A DNA stretch of 64,000 nt, from assembly GCF_023856365.1 (NCBI RefSeq), contig NC_064545.1:1-64000 (forward strand), read 5' to 3'. The DNA is from Brienomyrus brachyistius (lineage: Eukaryota > Chordata > Actinopteri > Osteoglossiformes > Mormyridae). The position numbers and the translations under genes are program-made. This document shows positions 15,701 through 26,100 of this stretch, one piece after another. Under the pieces are notes generated by a model. The model made no database searches, was not told where the DNA came from, and was given only the letters and a program-made list of their open reading frames with translations. Position 1 is the first letter of the stretch. Every line of letters starts with the position of its first letter.

Positions 15701-18700
15701 CTCACTGCTCTTGCCGGGAGACATTCGTTGCAAAAACCAGTCTCTCTGGACTATGTCAAAGAAAACGCCAAGTTAACAGTTCACCTATTTTCATTGAAAT
15801 GGTTAAAAAAAACGCTATGCTAACTTTTGCGTACCACACTGCAACACACTGGAGTAATCCCATTGGTCCCACAGATGAAGAGTGCGCTTCCATTCTTGTG
15901 CTCATGAAGCAGAGTGATGTCATAGTCACACGAGCTCTGGAAATATCCAAACACATTTGTGTTTTCATTTATTCTCTACTACCTGTAAGAAAAGGGTGCT
16001 GGGTAAAGTGTTTTCTGTTTATTAAATCAAAGCATTTTCATATAACCAGACAGGGTCCTCTAATTTGCAAAAATGTTAGGCGATGAAAGTGGCTGTAATC
16101 AACTCACTGTGTTTCTTGAACAAGAATTGGAGCAGCTATTTCTGAATACCAGCGTCTGCAAATATCCATAAAAGAGCACAATGTACTGCATGCTATCACA
16201 CAATATATTTATTTTAGTTGAGGAAACCTACCCCACACGCCACACAAGAGCTAACTGTGATGTATTTACTCAGTGTCCAGTTGTATTAGACACACTTTTA
16301 ATTAGGCACTCGTTTTGCCCCCAGAGCTGCTGTGAGCACAGACGGGTTCTGCATTCCAAGTCGCTTTTCTGCACACCACTGTTGTACTGAGCTGTTATTT
16401 TTTGCATCTGTGGCCTTCCTGTTAGCTTTATCGTATCCGGCCTGGACACTTTAATCGTCTTCCTACACCACCAGTGTTTTCGCCACAAACGTTGCCACCA
16501 GCTTGCGTTTCTTTAGTGTGTTTGTCACACCATTCTTGGTAAAGTCTAGACCATCATATCTAGTCCGTGTGGCCGTTTGTAAGATGCTGCAACCATCACG
16601 TCGGGCACCAGCCATTATGCCATGTTGTATGTATTCAGTTACAGCCACATGATCCTCTGTTTGCCGGATCAAGCTGTGTGCAGGAGCGAGCAGGTTTACT
16701 TGATGCTAAAACTGCATATAACGATTTTTTTTCCCAGTTACTACTGCTAGGGCTTTAACCAGGGACTCTGCCCAACTCTGATATCTGATCGCTTTGAACT
16801 AAAGTTTCTTCTAAAGAAATTAATTTAAATAACACATCAGTACTGCTTAGGGTCGGGGCACTTGGTTCTGGTGTATAGCGAATAGGGGCATTTTGACGAC
16901 CAAGCCCATACTGTCAGCCTACCTCATTCTGGGAGCAATTTTCCCGGAAGTCCAAGTAGAACAGTCTGCCACCAACTCCAGCATACACAGTGCGGGGTTT
17001 GGGGCCCTGAAGGAGCTCCATGCGAGTGGAGTTCTGCGTTCCCAGTAACACGCACTTCCTGGCTACACAGTCTGATAATACAAGAGAGCAGGTGTAATGA
17101 TGAGATAAGCCAGCAATACCCTGCATTACAGAGATGCATGGCTGTTTGGCCGAGTTTCATGTAACGAAATAGCCCCCACTGTCGCAGCCACCCCCACCCC
17201 CAGACACACATCCTGCAAATAGCAAGGGAGAGTGCTGTGTATTTTGAGTTCTTGAAACAGCAATGGTGACAAGTACGCAGAATCTACCAGCCTTAATCAT
17301 TTTTAGTCTTCCTGACACTATTAATCACACTGTTAATCATAAAAGTTTACTATTCTATCTGTGGAATGTACAAAAGGCTTCCCAATAGCTCATAGCATAA
17401 CAGCTCAAGGAAGAAAGGAAGGAAGGAAGAAAGAGCAAATAAATAAGAATAAATAATTAAGAAGATATCCATATTCCAAACCGCTTATCCTACTGGGTCG
17501 CAGGGGGTCCGGAGCCTATCCCGGAAGCAATGGGCACAAGGCAGGGAACAACCCAGGATGGAGGGCCAGCCCATCGCAGGGCACACTCACACATCAGTCA
17601 CTCACACATGCACACCTATAGGCAATTTAGTAACTCCAATTAGCCTCAGCATGTCTTTGGACTGTGGGGGGAAACCGGAGTACCCGGAGGAAACCCCACG
17701 ACGACATGGGGAGAACATGCAAACTCCGCACACATGTAACCCAGGCGGAGACTGAAACCCGGGTCCCAGAGGTGTGAGGCAACAGTGCTAACCACTGCAC
17801 CACCATGCCGCCCCCTTAAGAAGATATATAACCAAATTTATATTTTTATTTCCATTTATGTTATGACATCAGCATTAATTTATCACAGAACTGCACTGTT
17901 TAACAATGGTACAAGCCTCTGCACACCCCTTAAATCGAGTTGCACGTTCCAGTGATAGATGTATTGAAATTGTATGTAATGTGTGTATTCTGTGTCTAGA
18001 TTGTGTTTCACTGGCAATTTGGGTGTCGTTAGACAAACATTAAAACTTTTGGATCCGGGTATGACGACTATAACGCTGCATTATGCAGTGATTCAACAAA
18101 TATTCGTCACGTAATGCGGTTTTATGCCGTGACACATTGTAACTAAAGTAGTTCGTTACCTCATTGATCCGAACCAGTTATTATGGCAAGTAACTTGTCA
18201 CATACGAGGGTAACGTCTCTTGTGTCAGATTTAAAAAATGCATTAATGCAAAATTAAAAGCAATCCCGCAAAAACAAACGTCCCTTAGCAAAAAGTAGTA
18301 TACTTGAAGTTCATCTTATTAAGTGTGCTTGAGTATAAGTATAGCAAGTATACTACGGACCATGTACTTGTACTACAAAGTATACCAATTTAATACTACT
18401 TCGGACTTTATAAGGTCATTTTAATTTTACAAAGGTATACTTTCAAGTATACAAGTACACTCATCTATATACTACAAGTGTACTAGGTATGTACTTCTAG
18501 TCCACATTTTAGTTTATTGAAGTATACTTGAAGTATATTTTTATGAACTTAGAATTACTGAAACTAACAAATATTTTTTTTTGCTATTTTACTTGTTTAC
18601 TTGTTATACTGTATTTTACATGCCTCACGTAACACTAAGTATTAGTACTTTGTGGCAGAAAGAAGTAAGGTATACTAAAGTATAAACTTTAGGATTAAAG

Positions 18701-20533
18701 TATAAGTTAAGTATTAACGCACTTAGTCTTAGACTTTTCTTTATACTTATCAGTATGTCAAGTATACTTCACACTACTATTCTTAAGTATATAAAAAAGT
18801 ATATAAAAAGTAAACAAAAAGTATACTCCCTCAGTTTTAGTATAAAATAAACATACTCGTAGTACACTTGAATAAACTACTTTTTGCTAAGGGGTATTAC
18901 GGCAAAATTAAAATCCCACAAACCGAAAGCTAGACTGCCTGTATAACATGGCTTACATAGAGTTTATTAGGCGGGTTTTCCGGAGACGCAATAAAACGGG
19001 AGGACGCCGGCAGGTGGCTTTTAAATACTGGAGAAACCCAGGAAAACGGGAGCGTTGGCAGGAATGACGTTAATACAGAGGCAGGTGAGGCACACGGATA
19101 TGAAATTTTAAAAAATCGGCTACACTGAAAACCAGGGAAGAGCCAGAGAACATAATGCTTTAATGGCGATTCATTACAGCATGAAACCAGCAGTGCTTCT
19201 GTTAAAGATACATAAAATTGCAAATATAAAAATCATCACGGGGGCGGCATGGTGGCGCAGTGGTTAGCACTGTTGCCTCACACCTCTGGTACCTGGGTTC
19301 GAATCTCCGCCTGGGTCACATGTGTGTGGAGTTTGCATGTTCTCCCCATGTCGTCGTGGGGTTTCCTCCGGGTACTCCGGTTTCCCCCCACAGTCCAAAA
19401 ACATGCTGAGGCTAATTGGAGTTGCAAAATTGCCCATAGGTGTGTATGTGTGAGTGAATGGTGTGTGAGTGTGCCCTGCGATGGGCTGGCCCCCCATCCT
19501 GGGTTGTTCCCAGCCTCGTGCCCATTGCTTCCGGGATAGGCTCCGGACCCCCCGCGACCCAATAGGATAAGCGGTTTGGACAATGGATGGATGGAAAATC
19601 ATCACTTGGTTATTTGGAGTTAAATACTTGAAAATCATTTCTAAACCCTAGTTTAACATCGAGCTGGACTTTGGGTTGTGTGTTGGGTTTTGTGATTTTC
19701 CGATTCCAGTCACAGCGAGTCTTTGTTAATTCTGCGATATCAAAGCAATAATCAAGTAAACTGAAGCCTATTGTTTCAGTCACAATGCATGAATTGCCAG
19801 TTATTGCAAGTAAAACTGTGAAAGAATTGCGTTTGTATAGTCACATCAGTCAATTGAGAATGTAAACGAATGTTTTCCCATTTTTCAGTAGCATACTAAC
19901 TGGAATAAAATTGGCGGACTGTCAAAGCCAAGCTAGCACGTGAACTCACAACAGGAGACGTGTCATTTTGCATTTTCACAATTTATCGGCTGCAGTAATT
20001 GAATAACCAAGTTGTGCATGTGACTTCACAACCAAACACGAATTTGTGAATTTGGGGTTTCCGTGTTTTTGTTTGATAGAGTAAACAAAGAGATTTGTGA
20101 TGCCTGGCGAGTATTGAACCCACAGCTAATCTTACGAAACACGTGTTCTAAAATACACTTTCATTGCCGTCCAGTATCCCCATTCGCCGAGGTTGTGGCG
20201 TTTATACCTAATATAATTAGTAACGCATTCTGAAAATTTATTAAGCGATTGGCGGAGTCATTTTTTTCTTTCTTACCCCACATAAAAGTACAATCTACTT
20301 TACGGACCACTGAAATGTACAATTTTTGAAATACAATTTTCTTTAGTTTTAAATTCATATATAATTTATTTTGCTGCCATTGCAATAGTGGTAACACTAA
20401 AATGTAATAATGACCTTTATGATTTCTTACCTTTCTCCGTAATTATCACTCTGGGATGATGATGATGCTCATGCCCGACAGCAACATCCAAATGAAAAGC
20501 CATTTCAAATATTAGCCATAAAGAAATAGTCAT
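6702..20533 (-). CDS. sema7a: Semaphorin-7A (GPI-anchored semaphorin)
   Basis: SEMA7A is a GPI-linked cell-surface guidance and immune signal that acts through integrin beta-1 and plexin C1. Exons, 5' to 3' on the minus strand: 20533-20431 (start and signal peptide MTISLWLIFEMAFHLDVAVG), 17071-16923, 16155-16108, 15936-15835, 15750-15660, 15572-15465, 14721-14582, 14264-14086, 12625-12517, 12174-11976, 11483-11368, 10918-10773 (PSI: CQAYGLWCEDC, then DPYCGWNGTHC), 7033-6702 (Ig domain, hydrophobic tail, stop). Every junction keeps phase except the last: the PSI exon leaves two bases and the Ig exon needs one, so a linker exon of 3n+2 bases is missing between 10773 and 7033. Family landmarks include ITLLHEHKNGSALFICGTNG, VYGLFSNGW, TAVCVFTMGDID and PRPGTC. 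The visible part encodes about 607 residues against 666 in human. The C-terminus (LAPTYLLLYLLSLTL) suits a GPI signal. The RGD of human SEMA7A is replaced here by QAD. Confidence 0.93.
7940..8460 (-). mobile_element. internally deleted RTE-type LINE fragment
   Basis: On the minus strand, an endonuclease piece (STVLLGDFNAHVGNDSE, about 8450-8390) is followed directly by a reverse-transcriptase C-terminal piece (VSGLRLRDRVRSSDIWQGL, GQLKWFGHLLWMPP, RGRPRTCW). The middle of the element is gone and stops are present. It lies in the last intron of sema7a. Confidence 0.75.
9101..9440. repeat. interspersed repeat, family not named
   Basis: The block starts near ACAGTCACGTACCACATAAC and includes CCCATAAGATTATAATAAG, GTAAACAAACCTATTGTGCT and ATGTACAGTACATAGTACT. 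I recall very similar wording from a mammalian interspersed repeat but cannot name the family. It has no coding capacity. Confidence 0.4.
9600..10460 (+). mobile_element. decayed RTE-type LINE reverse-transcriptase fragment
   Basis: Plus-strand translation gives recognisable RT blocks in order: GVIPTDWKTVLLVPI, KGDHLDCSNY, VPGKVFTRVILSSICGHLLT, QSGSTFKKFTIYHFLALRVF, then a CKPFSSV remnant of the palm region. Stops and frameshifts show it is dead. The first 350 bases are a weaker assignment. It is antisense within the sema7a intron. Confidence 0.75.
13630..13820. mobile_element. palindromic (hairpin) element, copy 1
   Basis: Two arms of about 85 bases are inverted copies. The left arm contains TTCAGGTCCAGAGAGTAAAA and GATTTTGTTTCAACCAACCA; the right arm holds the reverse complement of both. 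A second, diverged copy lies at 63530-63695. No transposase, so non-autonomous. It lies in a sema7a intron. Confidence 0.8.
13941..14040 (-). mobile_element. SINE fragment (same family as 19238-19595)
   Basis: Contains CCATCCATCCATTTTCTATA and CCCAGAGGTGTGAGGCAACA, which are the tail and the tRNA-like head of the SINE joined with most of the body deleted. It ends about 45 bases before the donor of the sema7a exon 14264-14086. Confidence 0.7.
14913..15113 (+). repeat. 33-bp minisatellite, about 6 copies
   Basis: The unit is TGTCCTTGTCCTAAGATGTC plus ATTGCATGTCCTA, repeated about six times with almost no divergence. Because 33 is a multiple of three it gives repeating frames on both strands; these are not treated as genes. 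It lies in a sema7a intron. Confidence 0.95.
17460..17816 (-). mobile_element. tRNA-derived SINE, nearly full length
   Basis: Reverse complement of the element at 19238-19595. It runs from the tail (CCAAACCGCTTATCCTACTG) to the head with the RNA polymerase III promoter (GTGGTGCAGTGGTTAGCAC on the minus strand). It lies in sema7a intron 1. Confidence 0.88.
18282..18895. mobile_element. palindromic element built on AAGTATACTT motifs
   Basis: The ends are inverted: CCCTTAGCAAAAAGTAGTAT on the left, ACTACTTTTTGCTAAGGGG on the right. The 600-bp interior is crowded with variants of AAGTATACTT, itself a palindrome. No ORF. A non-autonomous DNA element in sema7a intron 1. Confidence 0.75.
19238..19595 (+). 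mobile_element. tRNA-derived SINE, full length
   Basis: The head carries A-box-like TGGCGCAGTGGTTAGCAC and B-box-like GGTTCGAATCTCC. The body contains GTGGGGTTTCCTCCGGGTAC and the tail GGATAAGCGGTTTGG followed by ATGGATGGATGG. Of all copies in the window it looks least damaged. It lies in sema7a intron 1. Confidence 0.9.
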
Positions 20534-21069
20534 ACCGATACGGTTTTCTGAAACACTTGAACTAATACTTTTTACGTATAACATTTTCTGCTTTAATTTT
20601 TTTTTTTTAATTTATATTCACCTAAAACGTTTTTTGAGAAATTTTAACGGCATTGCAATATTGTGAAAGCTTGACAATTAAGATAGATAGACAGACAGAC
20701 AGACAGCCCTGTATATACCGTACAGTTGGCAAACTAATGTCGGTGGCACTTGCTGCAGTCGACGCCCATAAACCTTTCGACACGCCTCTTTTTTCACTTC
20801 TCTATTTACAGTACATACGCTGTAAGACACGGGAACGTTACAATTCCTAGGGCCCCTGAATAACAGGAGGCTTAAAAAATTTGGAAAGTAGTCTGAACTT
20901 GGGGGCTCAATATAATATGCCTTCATGGGGCCCAAAAATCTCTAGCAACGCCCCTGATTCTCTTGATAAAGCCCTTTTTTTGCATGATCAGAAAGACCAT
21001 TATGAAGTATATATATATGGTTGGTTCATGAGTTCTGCTACAAGTGTGCAGTGGGTTAGGAACTCAAAG

Positions 21070-21480
21070 CAGAGGTGATTTCGGTGCTGAGGACGGAGGC
21101 AAGCCACCAGTCATACTGCTCAAATGACGGTATCAAAGAAGCGTTCAAAGCCGTGTTTCCTGACTCGGAGCTTGGACATTAATATGTGGGAAAAGACAAA
21201 ACCAGATGTGTGGCTAAATTTGTATTGGCCCCGTATGTTAAAAATGAGCTTATCGCTGAAGTCAACACAAGCAGCGTGTTTATGATCATGTTAGCCGGGA
21301 CCCTGAACCAGACAATGAGCAGGCAGCTGGAGCTCTATGAGCGTTATTGGTTAAATGGTTGTGTTCATTCGACATACTATGGATTACAGTGCATGGGCCA
21401 TGCAACGGCACGAGAGCTACTTCAGCATGTCAAATCAAGCTTACTATCAGTCGATCTATTTGTTAAATTACCTGTTATAT
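21070..21480 (+). pseudogene. hAT-like transposase remnant
   Basis: Plus-strand translation gives EAFKAVFPDSELG, a stop, then YVGKDKTRCVAKFVLAPYVK, SSVFMIMLAGTLNQTMSRQ, ERYWLNG and LQCMGHATARELLQHVKSS. This order (FPDS, FxLAP, DESLN-like, RYW, FMGHA, DLL) matches a class of fish transposon proteins I recall, probably hAT-type. The normally acidic DESLN block reads AGTLN here, and there is an in-frame stop, so it is dead. Confidence 0.5.
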
Positions 21481-21548
21481 GAATTCATTTAAAAAGTGTT
21501 TTTTATACGCAGACATGTCTGTGATTAATATGTGTGAATGTGTATATG

Positions 21549-21550
<2 letters not shown>

Positions 21551-21625
<75 letters not shown>
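21551..21625. repeat. (GT)n then (AT)n microsatellite
   Basis: About seven GT units run into about thirty AT units. Confidence 0.97.
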
Positions 21626-21627
<2 letters not shown>

Positions 21628-21821
21628 CCTGGCCCCTCCCCCAGGGGGGCAGGCCTGGGGGAGGGGCCCTGTGGAGCCTGGCCAGACCCAGCCTGTATGG
21701 AATTATGTTGTGAAGGACATTGTAAAAGCATGTTGATTTGGTTTGTATACACATCTGTCATTTTTTTTTCTTTTAGAGTTTTGTTTCCACTGATATTGAA
21801 TTTTATGAGAGTATTGTAATA

Positions 21822-21902
21822 ATAAATATTATCCATCCATCCATTTTCCAAACCGCTTATCCTACTGGGTCGCGGGGGGTCCGGAGCCTATAATAAATAT
21901 TA
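21822..21902 (-). mobile_element. 5'-truncated SINE tail flanked by a target-site duplication
   Basis: Only the last 50 or so bases of the SINE (CCATCCATCCATTTTCCAAA, CCGCTTATCCTACTGGGTCG, GGAGCCTA) are present. ATAATAAATATTAT precedes and follows it, so this is a clean truncated insertion and not a decayed full copy. Confidence 0.85.
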
Positions 21903-22440
21903 TTTGGGAGAGAAATAAAAATTTTCCTATCATTTTCACATCAAACACATTTGGACCATGTTATTGCCATTTTATTTTAGTGTTCATTTTAACTGACATC
22001 AGTCTATTTGGAAAGAATTACAGTTTTGTGTGTATTTCCATTAGAGATTTGCTCTTAAATTTAATTTCAAGTGGTATTACAAAGGACTTAAATTAAAATT
22101 GTTCATATCAGTAGGTTCCCTTTAAAATGGTTTAGGTCTCACGGTAACTGATATATATCTCAGTCGTATTATCCTCATTGTCAAAAAATCACAAAGAAAC
22201 CCATCTTTACTTCATAAATCATTACAGAGCCTGGCTTGGTGAATTTGTCGTGAGCACGTGCCTGGCCTTCGGCAAATGTCCATCCAGCTGTCCCTACGCT
22301 TAGCCCCGCTTACTGTATGTGCACCCTACAGAATATACTAATACTTTTTCGTAAGACCATCAGTACGCACAGTGAAGGATTTTAAAAACCAAACGTAATG
22401 CATATTAACATAATTTTAAATAATATTATATGGTAGACAG

Positions 22441-22565
22441 TCACTGAATGAGATGGACATCTGTAATTAACTCCGACATGTCTTTCATTATCGCCTGGTG
22501 AACTCCTGGTTTGGGCATCACACAGCTTCCTGGACACCCGGATGTGCCGTAGACGACTGGAAAGT
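22441..22565 (-). other. possible orphan or alternative terminal exon
   Basis: On the minus strand, acceptor TGCAATTCAG is followed by 41 codons (two leading bases) and a TGA. The peptide starts DFPVVYGTSGCPGSCVMPKP and ends DMSELITDVHLIQ. It looks more protein-like than neighbouring frames. It lies 590 bases beyond the stop of the coiled-coil gene, so it could be an alternative last exon, or chance. I recognise no homologue. Confidence 0.25.
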
Positions 22566-23154
22566 CTGAATTGCACAAAGTACAATGTGCAAAACAAAGC
22601 GTGTCTCTAACTAGCTTCCAGTGTGCATACATTTTTAACGATATTATGGGAAAAAATGCATAATACTGGAAATGTACCAATCGGCTTCTCCATCTGGCCT
22701 GTTTGTGAGATGCACGTTGGCGACACGACACAGGTGATTTTACCGGGGGTGCAATTGCGCCCCCTCGTGGCCAACTGAAATGCTATTTGAACATAAGATC
22801 TATAAAACTAAATTATATTGTAAAATTATATTTGAATGTATGGGCTGTGTTAATCATATCCACGTGTAATAATAATTTAAATGTAAACGTATTTACATTT
22901 TTTATTTTTATTTTTACAAATGTATTTATTTGGATGAATTACTAGTTGAGCTCTCATCTTGCATTCCCTAGGGGGAAAACCTAGAGTCGCCTATGTGGCA
23001 CCATTTAAGCTCACGTTTCCAACTCAATGACAGCATGCACATTGGGCTTTGGTACAGGACTTAATACCGTCTTTAAATCTGATTGGCCGTTTGTCCTCAG
23101 ACCTAATTATTTGATAATGCTGCATCGGTATAGTCTGAACCTAAGAACTTCACT

Positions 23155-26100
23155 TTAGTCTTGCTTAGAGCCCATTTTATGTTGAGCTGTTTGTTCCTGC
23201 GGTTCTGGCTCCCCCTGCTGGTCCAATATTGCACCACTCAGCACTGCCCTTTGTAGGCGCCCCTTCTCCCGAAGAAGCTCCTGTTCCTCTGTGTTTTGGC
23301 TCTGTATTGTTTCTAAAACATTCTGTTGCAAAGGAAACAACATGTTTAGGCACAATATGAATTTTAAGCTAAAACAAAGAAGCAACAGGCGACTGGGTCG
23401 TTAAAGTTCTTAAAACTAAGAGTTGTCTATAAATGTAAATATAGTTCTGTTCTACTATCTTGCTGTTGTATGTTTTAACTTTACTTGAATTACTCCAGTA
23501 AATCATCTGGTTACATGTATGGTGCTGAATCAAAGTGACAGTTAATCAAGAAAATAGTACAAGAAAACATTTCTTGATAAGAACAGTTAAACGGTGTATT
23601 AGAAACCCCCTTTATTGCCTGGTTTGGGTGTTATGCTGTTTCTTGGACCGAGATGCCTGGGTGAACGTAAAGTAGCCCCAGGCAACACCTGGTGCTCGAG
23701 TTCAGGTGAGTGTTCTGCGTTTCTGGGTCATACCTTGATTAGCTTCGATTTCGTAGCCCGGTCCTGTAGTGATCGACTTTCTCTCCGCTTCCGTGCCGAT
23801 GTGTCGTTCACCCATCCCAGCTGCTCCCTCTCCCGGAACAGACTTTTCAGCTGGAAAGCAGATCCAGATCACAATCAGGAGCCGCACGAGATCAAAGTGC
23901 TCTGTAGGACACACTGTATTGTTTTGCGCAGGATCCTAACAAGGTGTAATTTTGTAAATGTCCTTGTGTCGCAATGGTCAGATCAGCAAATGACCCAGTA
24001 CCGTTCATCTTCTACCTGCTTATCCTGGTCTGGGTCACAAGGATAACGTTATAGTTCATTATTAATTCATACCGCTGTCACAGTAGCCAAAGGCTGATGA
24101 CATCATAAGCCCCTTTAATGTGTGACATCATTTAAATAAGAACTTTTTGTTGCTATCCATCGTTAATGCTTTGGGGACACAGAGGCGCCAGGTGGCTTGC
24201 ATGTCATATAGTTGTAAAGGTATAGTTTCTGGAGTGAAATCACCAAGTGTACAGTTCTCAGGTTTACAGCAGCCTTGTGGGGTTTGAGCCTGCGGCCGTT
24301 TGACCTTCAGCGAGCCCCTTTAACCGCTCCGCCACCTGCTGTTTCTACCTGCTCAGTGACCAGCCGCATCTGGTTGTCATGGTCGATGTACTTCGGCCGG
24401 ATCTCCCTCCTGATATCGGGGGATCCGCTCCGTCTTCTGTCCTGTGAAGAAGAGAGGGTGCTGAGTGAGATGGGACCCCCCCCCCCCCCCCCCCCAGAGC
24501 AGAAATTCTGACCCCAACATACCTGTTGCAGTCCCTGCACTGCCAGGTCCCCCTCTGGCGGCAAATGCACAGTTCCTGTGTCGCTCTCTGTAACTATATA
24601 CGTTAACAATTTTGCTGAATCCAGCTGGGTTCATTTTAAGACCATCACAGTGCAGTGATTCTGTTATTTTTGTGTTTGCCTGTAATAATGCGCCGAATTC
24701 GCTTTTGCACTCCACCTTAGTAAGTGGCTCTGGGTGACAGTAGCTGCTAACTGAAGGAGAGGCAGCATGCAATAACTGCAGCCGGCTTTTTATACATCCA
24801 CTAGAGGGGGTTAGCAGTAGCTTTGCTGCCTGCATCTCACCTGATCCTGTAGACTCTAGCTTGGAGCAATTGGTACGTCCCACACTTCCAGCCCTCTGCA
24901 TCTGCTCCTTCAGTTCTGCCACCTGCAGCACATAAAGTGTAAGCGAGAGCACTCAGCATCACTTTGGGTGTTAGAGCCAGACCTCTCCTGGATTAATCAG
25001 AGCAAGGAGAGTGGAGATCAACCCATGTTTCGGGGAGGGGGGAGTTGGTACCTTTAACTCCAGGGAGGTGATCTGGCTCTGGGATTCTGCCTGCTCTGTA
25101 TCTCTCAGTCTTTCGAGATTCTTCAAAGCTTGTTCCCTGTCAAACAGAGGCATACACACCTTTTCAAAACAACACTGAGCAAAGCTTCAGTGTATATCCT
25201 CTTCTCCATATAATCTAGACCTAATCTAGTTTCCTGCCTTCAGATTTCAGCCTGCAGGGTGTTAGTCACAAGTCAATATCCCTAAGCAGCATAGTAAGTC
25301 TGTGACATGACAGTCTACAGTAGAGAGGAGGACATGAAGGCTTCATACTTCTCCTCTAGCTTGTGCTCCTGCTCTGTCAGCTGCTGTTCCAATCTGTGCA
25401 CCTCCCTACTTTTCTGGGACACCTGGAAGGAGACATGATGCTTACAGGGGCCGAAATGAGGCTGCTGGGACGTTTCTGTGCCACTGAGGTCACCCACCTG
25501 CCCCCCTGGTGACAGCAACTCTCCCTGCTGCTCCTCCACGTCCCCAACTTGCAACCGTGGCACGTTCCATACTTCCTGTATTTCCTCCTGAACTTGGCTC
25601 AGCTCTCCATCCACCTCCTCCAGGGAGGTCTAGGAGGACACAGGCCCAGAGACACTGGGGTCACCAGACTACTACCATAAAGACAGTCCTTATGCATCAT
25701 CATATACAAACGACAACATCACAAACATGGAAATAATTGGAACAGCCAAGATTCTGATAATGAGCATAAAAACAGTGACTTGACTCCTCTGAGCACTTCC
25801 TGACGTGCCATGGTGATTTGCGACGTTAAATGAAAACACTTCTTCTGTCTCTCAGGCTACAAATTCAGTCCATGTGATTTCAGATTCTATTGACCTAAAG
25901 GAGAAACAAATCAGGATGGTTTGCCTTTTATTCAAGGACGAAAGATGAAATCTGAAGACTTGCCTCCCTTAAGGTCTGGACCGGTTCCTGGAGGTTTGAG
26001 GGGGATTCTGGCGCCCGTGTGGCAGTGGACCACTGCGCCTGCTCCATGGGAGGACTGGAAGAACTGGAAAAGACAGATAATATGAAAAACAGAGTTGCTG

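Larger units (their letters stand above)
20534..23154. other. spacer between sema7a and the coiled-coil gene
   Basis: This spacer lies upstream of the sema7a start and downstream of the coiled-coil gene's stop. Both genes are on the minus strand, so any sema7a promoter should be here. It holds a short AGAC array (20681-20706), a transposase remnant, AT repeats, a short SINE tail and a possible orphan exon (22441-22565). Two minus-strand AATAAA motifs near 22900-22929 could serve the coiled-coil gene. Confidence 0.55.

Noticed and set aside
19255..19325. tRNA gene
   Set aside because: The A and B boxes belong to the head of a SINE that continues for 350 bases and has other copies in the window.
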